Shown: positions 21,991 through 33,164 of the stretch, one piece after another
Numbering within the stretch: the first letter of the stretch is position 1
How the letters are laid out: each line of letters begins with the position of its first letter
Assembly: GCA_010015655.1 (NCBI GenBank)
Contig: ML976754.1
Location: 1-64,000, forward strand
Origin: Bimuria novae-zelandiae CBS 107.79
Taxonomy: Eukaryota > Ascomycota > Dothideomycetes > Pleosporales > Didymosphaeriaceae
Reading direction: 5' to 3'
DNA length: 64,000 nt
Translations under genes and position numbers: made by a program
Notes under the pieces: generated by a model
Told to the model about the DNA's origin: nothing
The model's input: the letters and a program-made list of their open reading frames with translations, nothing else
The model's database searches: none

Positions 21991-23474
21991 TCAACGAGTG
22001 AAAGGAGGTGTCTTCCCAGCCCGTTTGGATGTTAATCCAAAAATCTCTTTCCCCGGTTGGTCGAGCGACACTCCTATCCATATGTACGAATTTAACAATC
22101 CTTCCATATCTTCCCAGGTTGTTATATGGCACAAGTCAGTGAACACACGCAGACCGCCAGTGAGACGGTCGAGGAATGACGGATCGTGTGACATGGATAA
22201 CGCGCCTGTCATCAGCAGCCAAATACTGTCCCGTGGTGTAAATGCTAAGTTTTCGATAAGATCTTCCAACGTCTGGCGCCAGGCGGTGACGAAGTACCCG
22301 TTGATCCATTCGACTGTTTTCCAGTCGAGGAAAATGGGACGAGAAAATGCTAATAGGCCTAAGCGAATCGCTTCGTCCAGTGTACCTCGATCGTAGCGAA
22401 GATGGAGCAGGCGGTAGAGAACAGACCCCATTACGTGTAGGAATGTGTCCTCAGTTACTCGAGCAGCCTCGTTCGTCGATGCTATGTTTATGAGTCTACA
22501 GAAATGAGACATTGCTGTCAATACAGCCGCTAATTCCGGATGGAGCCTGGTTACAAGGCCTTCTGGGTCTTTATCGGAGACTGCTCGTTCCCAAGGTAAC
22601 ATGAGAGGCCATGGGATACCGTCAAAGGTAAACAATACCGGCTTTTCCCCGCTTTCGTAGCATATGCAGAAATCGGTGCGTATTATCTCGTTCACTAACT
22701 TTTTGTTCGGATTTCGAAGCATCGTATGTGCACCCTTGATGCACACAAGCTTGAGTAATGCGACATTGTGTTGGTGTGCCGCCATGTGATCGCCTTGTGT
22801 GTATGCGTAGCTGCTGCACGTTAGCGAGCGAAACAGAATAAGAAAGTGTCACCGACCCAGATAAAGCCAACACAGTCATGATTGTTGAGTCGGACAGCAA
22901 TTCGTTCCTGTCATTGGTCGTGACCCGCTCTTGAAGGATCTTGACGGTCTTAGCAAAAGATGCATACTCTGCTCGCCGAGCTTGAGCGGTTCGAATCCTT
23001 CCAAAGAAACTGTCGAAGAAAGCCTGCGTTGCCAAACAAGCAATATGTAGATAGGCGGGATCTATAATCAGTGGCGCAATCCATGCTTGTACAAGCCCAT
23101 CCTCACTAGGAATTATGCATTGATCAAGTAGAAACATTGCTTTGGAGGATATTGACAGCACTAGGATTTGATCTGGCTTAGCACGGTGGAGGAACAATGT
23201 GAGCAGGGGACCACTCACAGGTGAAAACGTCTTCGACTAGGGCTGGCTCAACCTCATCAGCGAAGCGAATACCAGAGAACTTAGACGACAACCATCTGGG
23301 TATGGTCTCAGCCCGAAGGACTTCGTGGGTTGTTGAAGAATACGTTTTGGGCACGTTATTATCTCTAGATCCTTGTCGTCTCCCGGGTTTTTTCGCTCTG
23401 TTCTTGCCACGCATGACATGACTCCTTATGAGCCGCCGGGTCGCCGGGTCTACCTTCACTTGATTTACCGACAC
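21991..23474 (-). CDS. Fungal-specific transcription-regulator-like protein (5' end unresolved)
   Basis: Three joined pieces (23474-23219, 23172-22857, 22813-21991) read in frame for about 464 residues. The first contains RRLIRSHVMRGKNRAKK, a motif widespread in fungal proteins that carry a C-terminal fungal-specific regulator domain without a Zn2Cys6 cluster. The second has YQILVLSISSKAMFLLDQ. The third has HNVALLKLVCIKGAHTMLRN and ends TSKRAGKTPPFTR. Intron 1 (23218-23173) has a GTGAGT donor. Intron 2 (22856-22814) needs an unusual GTCGGT donor to keep frame, so that junction is uncertain. No ATG opens the first piece: sense codons continue upstream (AGLPFIVSVNQVKVD) to a stop about 23525, with a possible acceptor TTGCAG at 23490, so a further 5' exon probably exists. 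The role as a nuclear regulator is inferred from family. Confidence 0.68.
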
Positions 23475-23499
23475 GATGAACGGCAGACCTGCTGCAATT

Positions 23500-24008
23500 T
23501 TGTAAGCGTTGGCGACACTACAGTGCTATATTCGGGGCCATACTGTCGGTGGAGCGAGTCTTATTAGGCATGGCCGCGGGGTGAAAGTAGATCTCGCTAC
23601 GATCGATACTAATTCGTACAAGCTTGATGCGTGCGACACTTTGTTCCCATGGGAGAAGGTTAACGACAGAGCTGGTTCGCGAAGGCGCCACGTTCCCTGC
23701 CAAGGTCTTGATCGTTTGCTCTTTGAGGCTTAGTCGATATGCGTGTATGGGGGCCAATCCGTCGCACTAACCTTTCACAATCCTAAATTAGCATCTTGGG
23801 ACAAAAGATTGAACGAAGTACTGTAAGTATAAAATTGCTTTTTAGTATAGCAAACTTATCTGACGAACATCGACCTATCCAAGGAGATTAGGTTCTAGCT
23901 TGGTAACATTCGCCTGTGATTCAGCTTGCGTCTTGGTCTGCCCCCACTCGACAAATCCCTCACTTCTAATAGACCCGTAGACATCACTAAGTTTTCGGTT
24001 TACTTCCA
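23500..24008. other. Intergenic, possible 5' exon of the regulator gene
   Basis: The region holds no firm gene. It should contain the missing first exon and promoter of the minus-strand regulator and the 3' flank of the MFS gene. I could not identify the exon with confidence. Confidence 0.4.
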
Positions 24009-25924
24009 TTAAATAGGAAGGTTGTCCGCCTTGCTGAGCCTCCTCACGCCTTCTGCCTTTCTGTCTTCGGCAAGAACCGAAGCAAACTTACTAGCCTTCC
24101 TGATCTGGGGCCCTTTCCAGTAGAAGATATAGATCGGCACAACAACGAGACAAGACAAGCCAGCCAAGACCGTGGTCGCGTACTCAGAAGGTCTCTTGTC
24201 ACTAAGATTGGTGTACAAGGGTGTTGCATACATCGCTGCGATTCCAGCAAGAAAATCCTAGAGCCATGGTCAGCGGACACCTGCATTGCAACGGTTCTGT
24301 GGATTGGAAATTGACTTACTCTTGCAAAGGCGTTCCCACCAGTTGCGGAGGCAGAGTAAGGGCCGTAGGCAGCGATCTGGGATCAATTAGCCCCGGTGCG
24401 GCTGAATCATACAGGAGCAATGAGACTGACCATGTAGTCTACGGACGAATAGTAGATTGCGAAATTTGCTAGGCCGACGAGGAAAGAGAAAATCATCGGT
24501 GCGATCCAATGCGTTTGCGGTGGGCCCATACATGTCCACGCAAAACCGAATAGTCCAATAGGTTCGAACAGTCCGAGCAACAAGAGTGGCTTCAATCTAC
24601 GCTCCGGAGACAGAGAATCGGGTCCATTTTTCTTCTTCAGATGCTCGTCATGCCAGAACCATGGCCAATACAGGAAGTAAGTGAAGAAGTAACTCGCGTT
24701 GATTGGAATAAAAGCCCATGCGACCGCGAGCGTACCGAAGCCAAAGTTGTCCGGAAACGTAATAGCAAAGGCCTCCAGGAAGGTAAAGATCAAGGCGTCA
24801 GAGAAGCCTGATAGAAGCGACAGGAACAATACAATAGGCTCGCGGACGAACATCTCGAAGGGTCGTAACCAGATCTTGCCAGCTTCCTTGAGTGAGATGC
24901 GTGGGGACTTGAGCTCGTTGGGACCGTAGACGTTAGGATCCTCGCCAGTCTTGCGCCGACGTTTGGCTTCCCGATCGATTAGGATGGTCGCGCGAGATTC
25001 GGGCATGAAGAAGTGGACAGCTTGTACTACTACGCCGAAGATGAGCTGTATCCAGAAATTCCATTGCCACGTGAGATCTAGCTTGAGTTAGTCTTTGAGC
25101 ATTGGGTTTCGTAAGAGGGCTCGGGGACTGACAACGCTCGATTGGACCGCCAATAACACCGCCAATACTAGTCCCAATGGTAGAGCTTAGAACAATAAAG
25201 CATAGCGGCCAATGCTGCTCATCCGGGTCGAAGAGGTCCGCGATAAGACCGAGAGTGACACTGCCTCCGGCCGTTGAAAGGCCTCCCTAGGTCTGTCAGA
25301 GAATGTTACGAGCACATAAAGACCTGCACGTACCAAGGCTCTGCAAACCACAATCGTGCCAAAATTTGGTGCAACCGAGTTGGGTATTTGCCAGATATTG
25401 ATAAAGAGCAGACTCAACTGCAAAATAGGCCACCTGCCGAATTCCTCACTCCAAGGCTAGGCCCACATTAGCATTTTTGTTGTGATGGCCGAAAGTTTAC
25501 GCACCGCCCACAATTCACATCCGAAGCTGTAGAAGATAAGATAGATCATCTGCCCTACCCGCGCGGCTTGGGTGCTAATTACAAAGTGTTCAGAGATCGG
25601 GTTGACCGCACTGGGAAATACAGATGTGTTGAAGTTCATGGAGATCTGAATACCAGCAATAGAAGAGAGGTACATGTACTTCTTCCACGTAGGCCAGGAA
25701 TACGCCAATTTGTCCCAGCAAGCGTTCTCCTTCAGCTCACGCTTACCGTCTGCACGCGGAACCTGAGATGGTCGATGGGCATCGAACCAGCTTCTGCTTC
25801 TTGTATTCTTCTCTTTTCCGCGTTGCACATCAATTTTTTCACTGCTGTCGCTTGCGTCGTGGATAGGTGGCAGTCGCAGCAGGTTGCTTTGGATGTCCAA
25901 GGGTTGCGCGGGCTTTTCCTCCAT
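24009..25924 (-). CDS. MFS transporter (polyamine/drug-type)
   Basis: A proton-driven membrane exporter of the major facilitator superfamily. Six minus-strand exons (25924-25505, 25456-25334, 25286-25136, 25077-24431, 24376-24320, 24257-24009) keep frame and give 548 residues. ATG 25924 opens MEEKPAQPLD; the open frame further upstream lacks an ATG. A charged cytosolic N-terminus of about 95 residues precedes the first helix. Splicing rebuilds the conserved ELWAPWSEEFGRWP after helix 2, GGLSTAGGSVTLGLIADLFD, and PIERHLTWQWNFWIQLIFG. A long cytosolic loop with RRKTGEDPNVYGPNELKSP separates the two six-helix halves. The C-terminal half runs through SYFFTYFLYWPWFWHDEH to YATTVLAGLSCLVVVPIYIF. 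The motif set fits the fungal DHA1-type polyamine/multidrug group; the actual substrate cannot be read from sequence. Confidence 0.87.
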
Positions 25925-26889
25925 CGCGGTACCGAATCGCAGGGTTGTGGAGCGGTTTGTGATGTGCGGGGAGGAAATCAGCAATCCTTAAGCTGGCCAG
26001 AACTACGGAGAAGAGCGAGGGCCGCCATAGCGGTGAGGACCCCCATGACGTTCCTGGATCAAAAAACAGCTTCACAGGTCCCACACTCCAGGTATTTTTG
26101 CACGCGCATTGCCCGCTATGTGGTCGTCTCTACTGTGGCTTTGCGGAGCGCTTTGCAGCAGATCCACATTCCTACCATGATGTTTCGAGCTGTTGTTCGA
26201 CGGAAGAAGGACGTGAGGAGGTTTGGCCCAGTTATATGACGATTGGTCTCAATTGCACGACGTAAAATTTGTGCAGCCCACTGTTCCTACGAACACTAAA
26301 AGAGTTCTTATCGAAGATAAGAGTCGGATCGCGGCATACTTAGGCCAAAAGGGTGTTGGCAAGCAACAACATGTGGGTCGGCCTCTAAAGATCGTGCGGC
26401 TCTGCGGACGCTAGGTCAGATAGTGGATACGTATGACGGATGACGCACGAAAGTCAAGTCTGATGGGCTAAGAATCGACGATGCGATGCCTTGCATATAT
26501 TCAGACATGGCCTCGTGGTGTTGTCAGTTGGGCGAAATACGGACAGACGGGCTTTAATGGCAACTTTCTCGTTACATCAGAACACATACCCCTCGAGGAT
26601 CTAAAAAAAAAGACCCTTCTGAAGCAGCATGCTCACTATGAACGAGGGCGTAATGTCGTTGTTGACGTCGAATGTCGTCTCCTGCTCCGTTTTGTATCTT
26701 GCCCGCGGGCATTCTCGACGCGCACGAGTTCCACCTCATTGATTGCGTGTCCGTACGTGGTCATGAATTATACGGGCAAACGTATTCCTGACGCGAGCCA
26801 AATCTCCGCGGCAATGATGTTCTAGCGGTACAATAGAGGTGCTGAGGTCGTCGCTTCCAACGTTGAAGTTGTCGAATACCCCGCGATCG
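25925..26889. other. Intergenic, no gene recognised
   Basis: About 965 bp between the MFS gene and the next pogo element. It presumably includes the MFS promoter. A long open frame on the plus strand here overlaps the first MFS exon and looks like its shadow. Confidence 0.45.
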
Positions 26890-26999
26890 TACCCTGCCGA
26901 GACAGTCAGTGCGCCGCGACACTAACGCGCCACCCCAACACCAGCACCGCAGCCAGCAACATGAGGCTGTAGAGTTTTACACAAAAGCTTTTATCGCGA

Positions 27000-28928
27000 A
27001 ATTTTCTAGAGTTAAGATTTTATAGAGCTATAGAAGATTACTAGCTAGTTAAATTATAGATATCTACTTAGTATTCTAATTATTTAGCTACTACGCGATG
27101 CTGGCGCTAATAGCGTAGATATTACTATATTAACGCGTATAGATGCTAGCGTAGGCTTCTTCCTCTTTATAATTATATAAGTAGCTTTTAAAGCATTCTG
27201 GCTTCCCTTTTTAGTAATTTTAAAACGTTTTTAAAGTTGTTGTTAAGCCTTGCGAGCCTATTAATAGAGGCGTTACTTAGTAGCCTAATTAGCTTTCTCC
27301 TTAGCGCGCGTATTTCTAGCTACTACACGCGTAACACGCTTCTCCTATAGTAAACAAGCTTTAAGCTACCTATTTGCTATCTAGATCTCTTTCTACTTAC
27401 TTTTCTAGAGTTGTAGTTATTGCTTTTTAGCCTTTTGTTGGCTGAGAGAATCGCGCGCCCTCTATACGCGGGCAGGTAATTAGAAAACAGATCTTCTATA
27501 CTACTTATCTAGCTGCTTAAAAGGTAGAGTCCTGCCCTTTGTTTAACGCCGTTTCTAGTTTGTGAGGGCTTCTCGTAGCCCCTAATTCTTATGCTCTAGG
27601 AGCTGCTTCTATACAGAAATTAAGTGTATAGTGCGACTTAGCTTCTTGGCCTTATTACCTCCCCCTGTATTAACAACAACCTTTAAAAGCTAATTAATTT
27701 TGCGCTAATTAAACGCGCTAAGTACTAAAGTAGAGCTTTTGCGCGATCTCTATTCTAGAGACTTATCTCTATTAAATTAACTAAGGATTAGTGTAGGATC
27801 TAGCGGCGAGATACCTGTATACTTAAAAGCTTTAGTAATTAATTACGGCGTAACTAACGTTGTCTAGGCCCTTTAGAATAGTGTAAAGAAGTCTCTTTTA
27901 GCAATTATTAATAGCCCCTAACTCCTATATAGGTATGCGGAGAGCTCGTCGGAGTAGGCGGTAGAAAGAGACTTAAACACACAAACGTCTAGAGGCTATA
28001 GCGTATAAGTGGCGTAAGGGGGAAATATCGCAAGGAGGATCTTTTTCTAATTATAATAGTTAATAAAATTTATAGTAACGTGAGATCTATGCCTATTAAG
28101 GACTAAGAGTCGCTACTGCCGTTAAGCCTTCTCCTTAGTACAGCAATTAAACACCTATTTTAGCTATTAAAGCCCTATCTCGTTGTTTAACTATCTAGAG
28201 GTTAATAAGGTAATAAAGACTCTATAAGAATTAACGTTAATTTCCTTAACCTAGCTTAATTATAGAGTCTCAGCGTCAGATCGATAGATTAGTAATGGAT
28301 TAACAGTAGATCCATCGGCGCATATACATGCAATAAGCGAGATCCACTCACGACTGCCATCCTGGATAGATTGCCTCACTTGGCGACTCTCATATATAGG
28401 CCTGTCGAAGATCCTTTTTGACCTGCTGGTGATGCCGAGTAGGAAGCCTTTTTCGTCCATATTGTAGATATGCTAAGGCTCTATGCCATACTTTATAATT
28501 TTCTTATATAGAAGCTTAAAGTAGAGCCTATATCTTGCGCCTAAATTAGCGTTATAGCGATTACTATCTAGCTTAGTTATCTATCGCGAGATTAGGGAGT
28601 TAGGGTGGCGCTCGACAAAGCAATTAACCTATTATATAGAGATATCCTTTTTAGTAATAATTAATATAAAGTTTTAAATTATCTAACGCGTAGGAGGTAG
28701 ACCTTTCTAAGTAAGACGCTATATATACTATAGGAGCTTAGATTCTTATTATTAGTTAAGATTTTAGCAAGTCTATAGTAGCTGTGTACGCGCCTGCATG
28801 GCGCGTCTATGCCGGCGCGTTAATGTTGACCGCACAACACCAAATTCTTCTGCAATTTTTCTATATGAGAAAGTTTCTCCAGGTTCTCGTGAGTCGATAG
28901 CGATGATTGCAGCCTCAATCGGATCCAT
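27000..28928 (-). pseudogene. pogo transposase of element A, broken
   Basis: ATG 28928 opens MDPIEAAIIAIDSREPGETF, followed by SYRKIAEEFGVVRSTLTRRH, a psq-type helix-turn-helix of Fot1/pogo transposases. About 155 codons on, MDEKGFLLGITSRSKRIFDR provides the first catalytic Asp of the DDE domain, followed by EWISLIACICADGSTVNPLL. Stops and frame loss affect both the part between these pieces and everything below about 28260. The leader just before the ATG (CGCCGCATCTCCACCAATAT) is nearly identical to that of element 1. The enzyme would recognise the element termini, but this copy is inactive. The left limit is approximate. Confidence 0.75.
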
Positions 28929-28987
28929 ATTGGTGGAGATGCGGCGCGTCAAAGTTGAGGTGCTACATCTGTTGGGGTGGCGCGTTA

Positions 28988-31126
28988 CTGTGCCCGTGCG
29001 CGCAGCGACCCGAATCGCGCAGCGACCCACCCAACCAACATTGGCCTACCAGCAAAAATGAGGCTGTAGAGCCACATACAATAGCTATTATCACGAAATC
29101 TTAAGGTGTAGTAGTATATAAGACAATGCGATCAATTTATACTATCTATATTTTCCTAGAAGCTTAATTAGGCGGCCACTTTTGGCTAGTTTTGGTGGTA
29201 GTTTAGGTGCTAAGGATGCCGGGCCCTTACCACTACTAGAGGCTACAACACGACGCTTTTTTGCTAAATTTAATAGAGCTTTATATAAGGCTTTTCGCTT
29301 AGGCTTATTTGCCTATTATGATAGTTTTTAGGAGGTTGTAGTCTCTTTATTCCGTTGTTTTTGCTCTTTTGTAAGCCTAGCATTTTTGGCCTTTACAGCC
29401 CTCTTATTCTCCTTTCTTTTTTTAGACTTCTCTCTCTTAACACGCTTCCTTTCAGCCTCTTTCTCTTTAGTAAGCTTATTACTAGCTCTATTAACCTTGC
29501 GCTAAGTAATTACAACTTTCTCTTACTCTTTATCTTTCTTTTTAATAGCTAAACGTGTGTTTGCCTCTCTAATCTTGCGAGGAGACTAAAGGACTACTCT
29601 ACTATAGTAATTTTATTATTATTATAGGTTAAGAGGCTTACTTTGCTTCTTGTGCCTTACTTAGAGCTAAAAAGCGTTTTGAAGTTGCTCGCTTTTGTAC
29701 TTAGCCATGTCCTTGTCTGCTTAGAGTTTGTGGATAGTAAGAGAGAGAGATCTGGCCTTATTTAAAGCTAGGTCTTTTACTACAGAGTGTAAGAGACGCT
29801 GCACTCGCTAGAAGTTGCCCTTAATAGCTACTAAAAAGTCCTCTAAGGCCTTACTCTTATTATAAGAGTTATAGTTAAAGCGTTTAAGTACACGCTCTAA
29901 TTCTTAAGGCTATATACCTATAGCCTCCTAGGCCTTTAAAATTATATCTTCTTTAAAGGAGGAGACCTAGGCCTGCTAGAAGAGCGGAAAAAAGTCGCTT
30001 TTATTAATAGGAATTAGCCCTTAGGTAGTTTGGAGATGGTTACTAAGCGCCTTAGAGTAGGCTAATAAAAGAGACTTAAACATTACTATATTAAGTAGTT
30101 AAAGCGTATGGGTAGAGTAAGGTAGTAATATAGCTAGGATAATGTGGTGGGATTCGTAATAATTAATAAAATCTATTATAAGGTAACTACTATAACTATC
30201 TACGATAAGGAGACAGTAATCTCTAAGTGCCTTCTCTTTTATAGTCCGTTGAAACACCTGTTTAAGCCAGGACAGGCCTATCTCATTATTGCTCCATCCT
30301 GTGGGAGAGGTAGAGCAGAAAATGTCGTGTTTTCCAACCTCTATACCGGCAACCCAGGTGTCTCTCAAACCACCCAAAGCTACAAAGATGAGGCCAGGTG
30401 GTAGAGCACTCCCATCAGCACAAATTGTTGCCAAGCAAGTAACAAATTCTCTCTCTCTATCCTAGAGAGCTACTGTCACCTCTTTTCTCTCCTATATCTT
30501 ACGGTTGAAGATGCGTTTAGAGCGTCCTAAGATGCCTATAAGGAAGCCCTTCTCATCCATATTATATATGTTACATGCCTGAATGTTGTACTGGGCCATC
30601 TTCTCGTGAAGGAGATTAAAATAGAGCCTATATTTAAGGTAGGAGTTAGCGTAGTGGCGAACAGCGTCTATTGCCTTGCTCTATTTTAAAACAATATGGT
30701 CGTTATTTCGGTGGAGGAAGCGTGACACCCAGGACTCTAAGATTTCTTAGTAGGCAATAACTAAGGCAAAATTACGTATTATCTCTCTTGTGGGAGGCAG
30801 CCTGCGCTCTGTAAGCTTGTTAATATGCTATAGGAGGGCCTGCTCTTGTTGTGGGCTGAGAGCGCGTTAGTTGAGATCTTTAGTGGTCCTGGACTGCTGA
30901 CTGCCCTGCTGTCTGCAGCGTAGCGTGATTACGCTTACACTAAATATTTTCGCGAATTATCTATACGAAAGTTTTTTCCCTAGTTCTTGCGCATTATATG
31001 CTGCAATCGCATCGTTAATTAGTGCCATAGTGGTGGAGTTATAACGCGTTAAAGTTGGTTACTTGTCTGCAGGTTTGGTGTTGGTGGGTCGCTGCGCGAT
31101 TCGGGTCGCTGCGCGCACGGGCACAG
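28988..31126 (-). mobile_element. Fot1/pogo-type element B nested in element A
   Basis: Perfect inverted termini of about 43 bp begin CTGTGCCCGTGCGCGCAGCG on the left (28988) and its inverse on the right (31126). They are flanked by TA (28986-28987 and 31127-31128). The target TA lies inside the right terminal repeat of element A, as shown by the intact copy of that repeat at 26892-26947. The 12-bp box GCGCAGCGACCC occurs twice per end (left copies at 29000 and 29017, 17 bp apart). The terminal repeats are intact although the coding region is broken. The element is 2139 bp. Confidence 0.9.
29100..31028 (-). pseudogene. pogo transposase of element B, broken
   Basis: ATG 31028 begins MALINDAIAAYNAQELGKKL followed by a stop (TAG), matching the N-terminal helix-turn-helix region of the other pogo elements in this window. 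The best preserved part is 30434-30099, which reads ICADGSALPPGLIFVA, then DSYSSYLIIDFINYYESHHI and LLPYSTHTL. These correspond to the DDE_1 strand, the second catalytic Asp region (normally DGHxSH) and the downstream PxxSTHxLQPLD motif. The missing His and the stops mark it as inactive. A Ser/Thr/Lys-rich, AT-rich left part cannot be translated reliably. Confidence 0.75.
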
Positions 31127-31161
31127 TAGTGTCGCGGCGCACTGACTGTCTCGGCAGGGTA

Positions 31162-31234
31162 ACAACAACGTCATTATGCGCTCTTCAGTATAGATAAATA
31201 GAAACCAAAGAACTTCATTAAGCGTTTTGCTCAC
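31162..31234 (+). promoter_or_regulatory. Short leader left between element A and the SDR gene
   Basis: Only 73 bp separate the TA after element A from the first ATG of the SDR gene. If the upper start is used, the core promoter must lie in the transposon end or be absent. If transcription starts within this leader, the second ATG at 31349 would be the first usable start. No TATA element stands out. Confidence 0.4.
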
Positions 31235-32335
31235 ATGCTCTGTAAACACTTTACAAGATTTGCTTTACGACCTGCTTTACGAACTTCCTACTTTCCCCAT
31301 TGCAATTCAACACTTCCCAAAAGAACTTTTTTCCCCACAGTTCCCAAGATGAGTGACCAAGAAGCACCTATTACGGCGTACCCTTCTACGTCAATAAAAT
31401 CTCAGAACCAGGAGGGCGGGCCGGGACTAGACAAGAACTTGGACCCATATGCGAACTGGACACAGCTCGAATTCTGGGACGACAATGGCAAGTCTTACCT
31501 GAAAGAGTATGAGGGACGCGGTTTGTTGGAGGGAAAGGCGGCACTCATCACAGGAGGCGATAGTGGAATCGGACGTGCGGTCTCAATCCTTTTCGCTCGC
31601 GAGGGAGCCGACGTGAGCATTGTATATCTGCCCGAAGAAGAGGAGGACGCGCAGTATGTCAAGAAGAAGGTAGAGGAGGCGGGTAGGAAAGCGAACCTGA
31701 TGCAGCTAAACTTGAGGGAGAAGGAGAACTTCGAAAAAGCGATCAAGGGCCACATGAAAGCTTTTGGAAAGCTCAATGTCCTGGTCAACAACGGTACGTC
31801 CTCACTTGATCGTCCAGCCTTCGCGGTTGTTGGCTAATATGTACCAGCCGCAATGCAAGAGATGGCGAACGATATCACCGAGATTGATCTCGACGTGACA
31901 GAGAAGACGTTCAAGACCAATGTCATCTCCATGTTTGGAATGAGCAAATACGCCCTGAAGCACATGAAACGCGGCGACTGCATTGTGAACAGCTCTTCGG
32001 TCGCGGCATACATGAGCAACCCTCAACTTCTCGACTACGCCTCGACGAAGGGCGCAGTCGCGACGTTCACTCGTGGTCTCGCCCAACAGCAAGCCAAGAA
32101 TGGAATCCGTGTCAACGCTGTCGCTCCAGGTATCATCTGGACTCCTCTGCAGCCCGCAACGAAGAACAACCCGGACGAGGCGATGGAAGCGTTGGGAGTC
32201 GGCGCTTGCCCACTCAACCGACCTGGTATGCCTGTCGAAATGGCGACCTTGTACGTCACTTTAGCGTCTCCGCTCGGTTCCTATTGCACTGGAGAAGTTC
32301 TTCATGGCTCCGGTGGCATTGAGATGCAAGGCTAG
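31235..32335 (+). CDS. SDR-family oxidoreductase (GSP39/YhdF-like)
   Basis: A short-chain dehydrogenase of the bacterial general-stress-protein-39 type that uses NAD(P). Exons 31235-31793 and 31848-32335 join to 348 residues through a GTACGT...CAG intron of 54 nt. Residues 1-38 (MLCKHFTRFALRPALRTSYF onward) are Arg/Phe/Ser-rich without acidic residues and look like a mitochondrial presequence. An alternative start at ATG 31349 (MSDQEAPITAYPS) gives 310 residues, nearer the usual length. The cofactor motif TGGDSGIGR is at 106-114, the NNA motif is rebuilt across the splice, the catalytic serine lies in NSSSVAAY and Tyr-x3-Lys in DYASTKG (about 250-254). The C-terminus GSGGIEMQG resembles the family ending. 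Substrate unknown. A transposon end lies 75 bp upstream. Confidence 0.87.
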
Positions 32336-32658
32336 ATACACTCCGCTCACACATATGGCATGATTAATAAAAACATATAATGGACGCGTGAATGAACTTG
32401 GTCATCGTCACTCACCATGCGAGTGATATATAGAAAGGGATATGAAGTGGTGATGATCAATATTCAAATTCCAAGTCTTTTCCTCATCCATGCAAGTTAT
32501 TCTTTGCGAAGGTCGCGGACAAGCCCGGCTAGGAACCTGCGATGGGCATGTACCTCAGCAGTAGTGTGCTCACGAACCCCACCCCCACTCTACGTGCCTG
32601 GCTAGCAGGGCACGACAAGCAAGCTCCCACCCAGGCCTGGCCGGCTTCAGTTTCTGCA
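32336..32658. other. SDR 3' flank
   Basis: Host sequence with no gene recognised. An AATAAA-like signal (TTAATAAAAACATA) follows the SDR stop codon at about 32363. It runs up to the TA target of the 18-kb nested insertion. Confidence 0.5.
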
Positions 32659-32660
32659 TA

Positions 32661-32718
32661 TCCCCCGCATGGCCAAAATCTGCCGTACACTTGCCACATT
32701 AAAATAGCCAATTAGGAG
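32661..32718 (+). repeat. Left terminal inverted repeat of the 18-kb nested element
   Basis: It matches 50590-50647 in inverted orientation: 30 identical bases, then a few transitions and a two-base difference at 32691-32692. This is the key evidence that the entire TA-rich block is one insertion. Confidence 0.88.
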
Positions 32719-33164
32719 AGCTGCCAAGTAAACACTAAATCTATATTATAATATTAGTAATTTCTATTTACTAGCTAAAATACGCCTATTTTAAAAATTA
32801 CTTATACTTATAAACATGCTAAAAGCTACTAGCCTACTTAGTAATAACTTTAACTTTATAAAATATATAGAATATAGTAAATTTAATGCTAAAAAGCCTA
32901 ATTTACTAATATATTTACTACCTAATTAAAAATCTCTTAATATTAATAATTTATATATTTTTAGAGAGACTAACTTATTTAAAGATATTAATTATAATAG
33001 TTTAATTATCTTATTTAATTTATACTTCTCTACTAATATTATAGACTACATAGTATATTATATAAATTAACATGCTAAGGCGCTCTAAGCAGTAATACTT
33101 AGTAATTATTATAATTAAAAATTAATATCTTAAGTAAAGCTTTATACGTACTTTTTAGTTATTA

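Larger units (their letters stand above)
26892..31159 (-). mobile_element. Fot1/pogo-type element A, interrupted by element B
   Basis: The left end starts CCCTGCCGAGACAGTCAGTG at 26892 and the right end is its inverse at 31159, flanked by TA (26890-26891 and 31160-31161). The left terminus contains ACACTAACGCGCC. The matching right terminus is split exactly at that TA by element B (28988-31126). Removing B and one TA leaves about 2.1 kb. The transposase is on the minus strand. GCGCC-containing boxes at 26911 and 26927 are spaced 16 bp. Decay is moderate: the first exon-like part of the transposase is still readable. Confidence 0.85.

Noticed and set aside
22980..23000. A GGTTCGAATCC sequence that looks like a tRNA B box
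   Set aside because: No A box or cloverleaf fits upstream, and the bases are part of the well-supported second exon of the regulator gene on the minus strand.
25568..26239. A 223-codon plus-strand open frame
   Set aside because: Its left half is antisense to the first MFS exon and the rest shows no recognisable domain or splice context.
19266..29028. CRISPR-like direct repeats
   Set aside because: The repeated boxes occur only two or three times at transposon ends, are mirrored in the opposite terminus, and the genome is eukaryotic.
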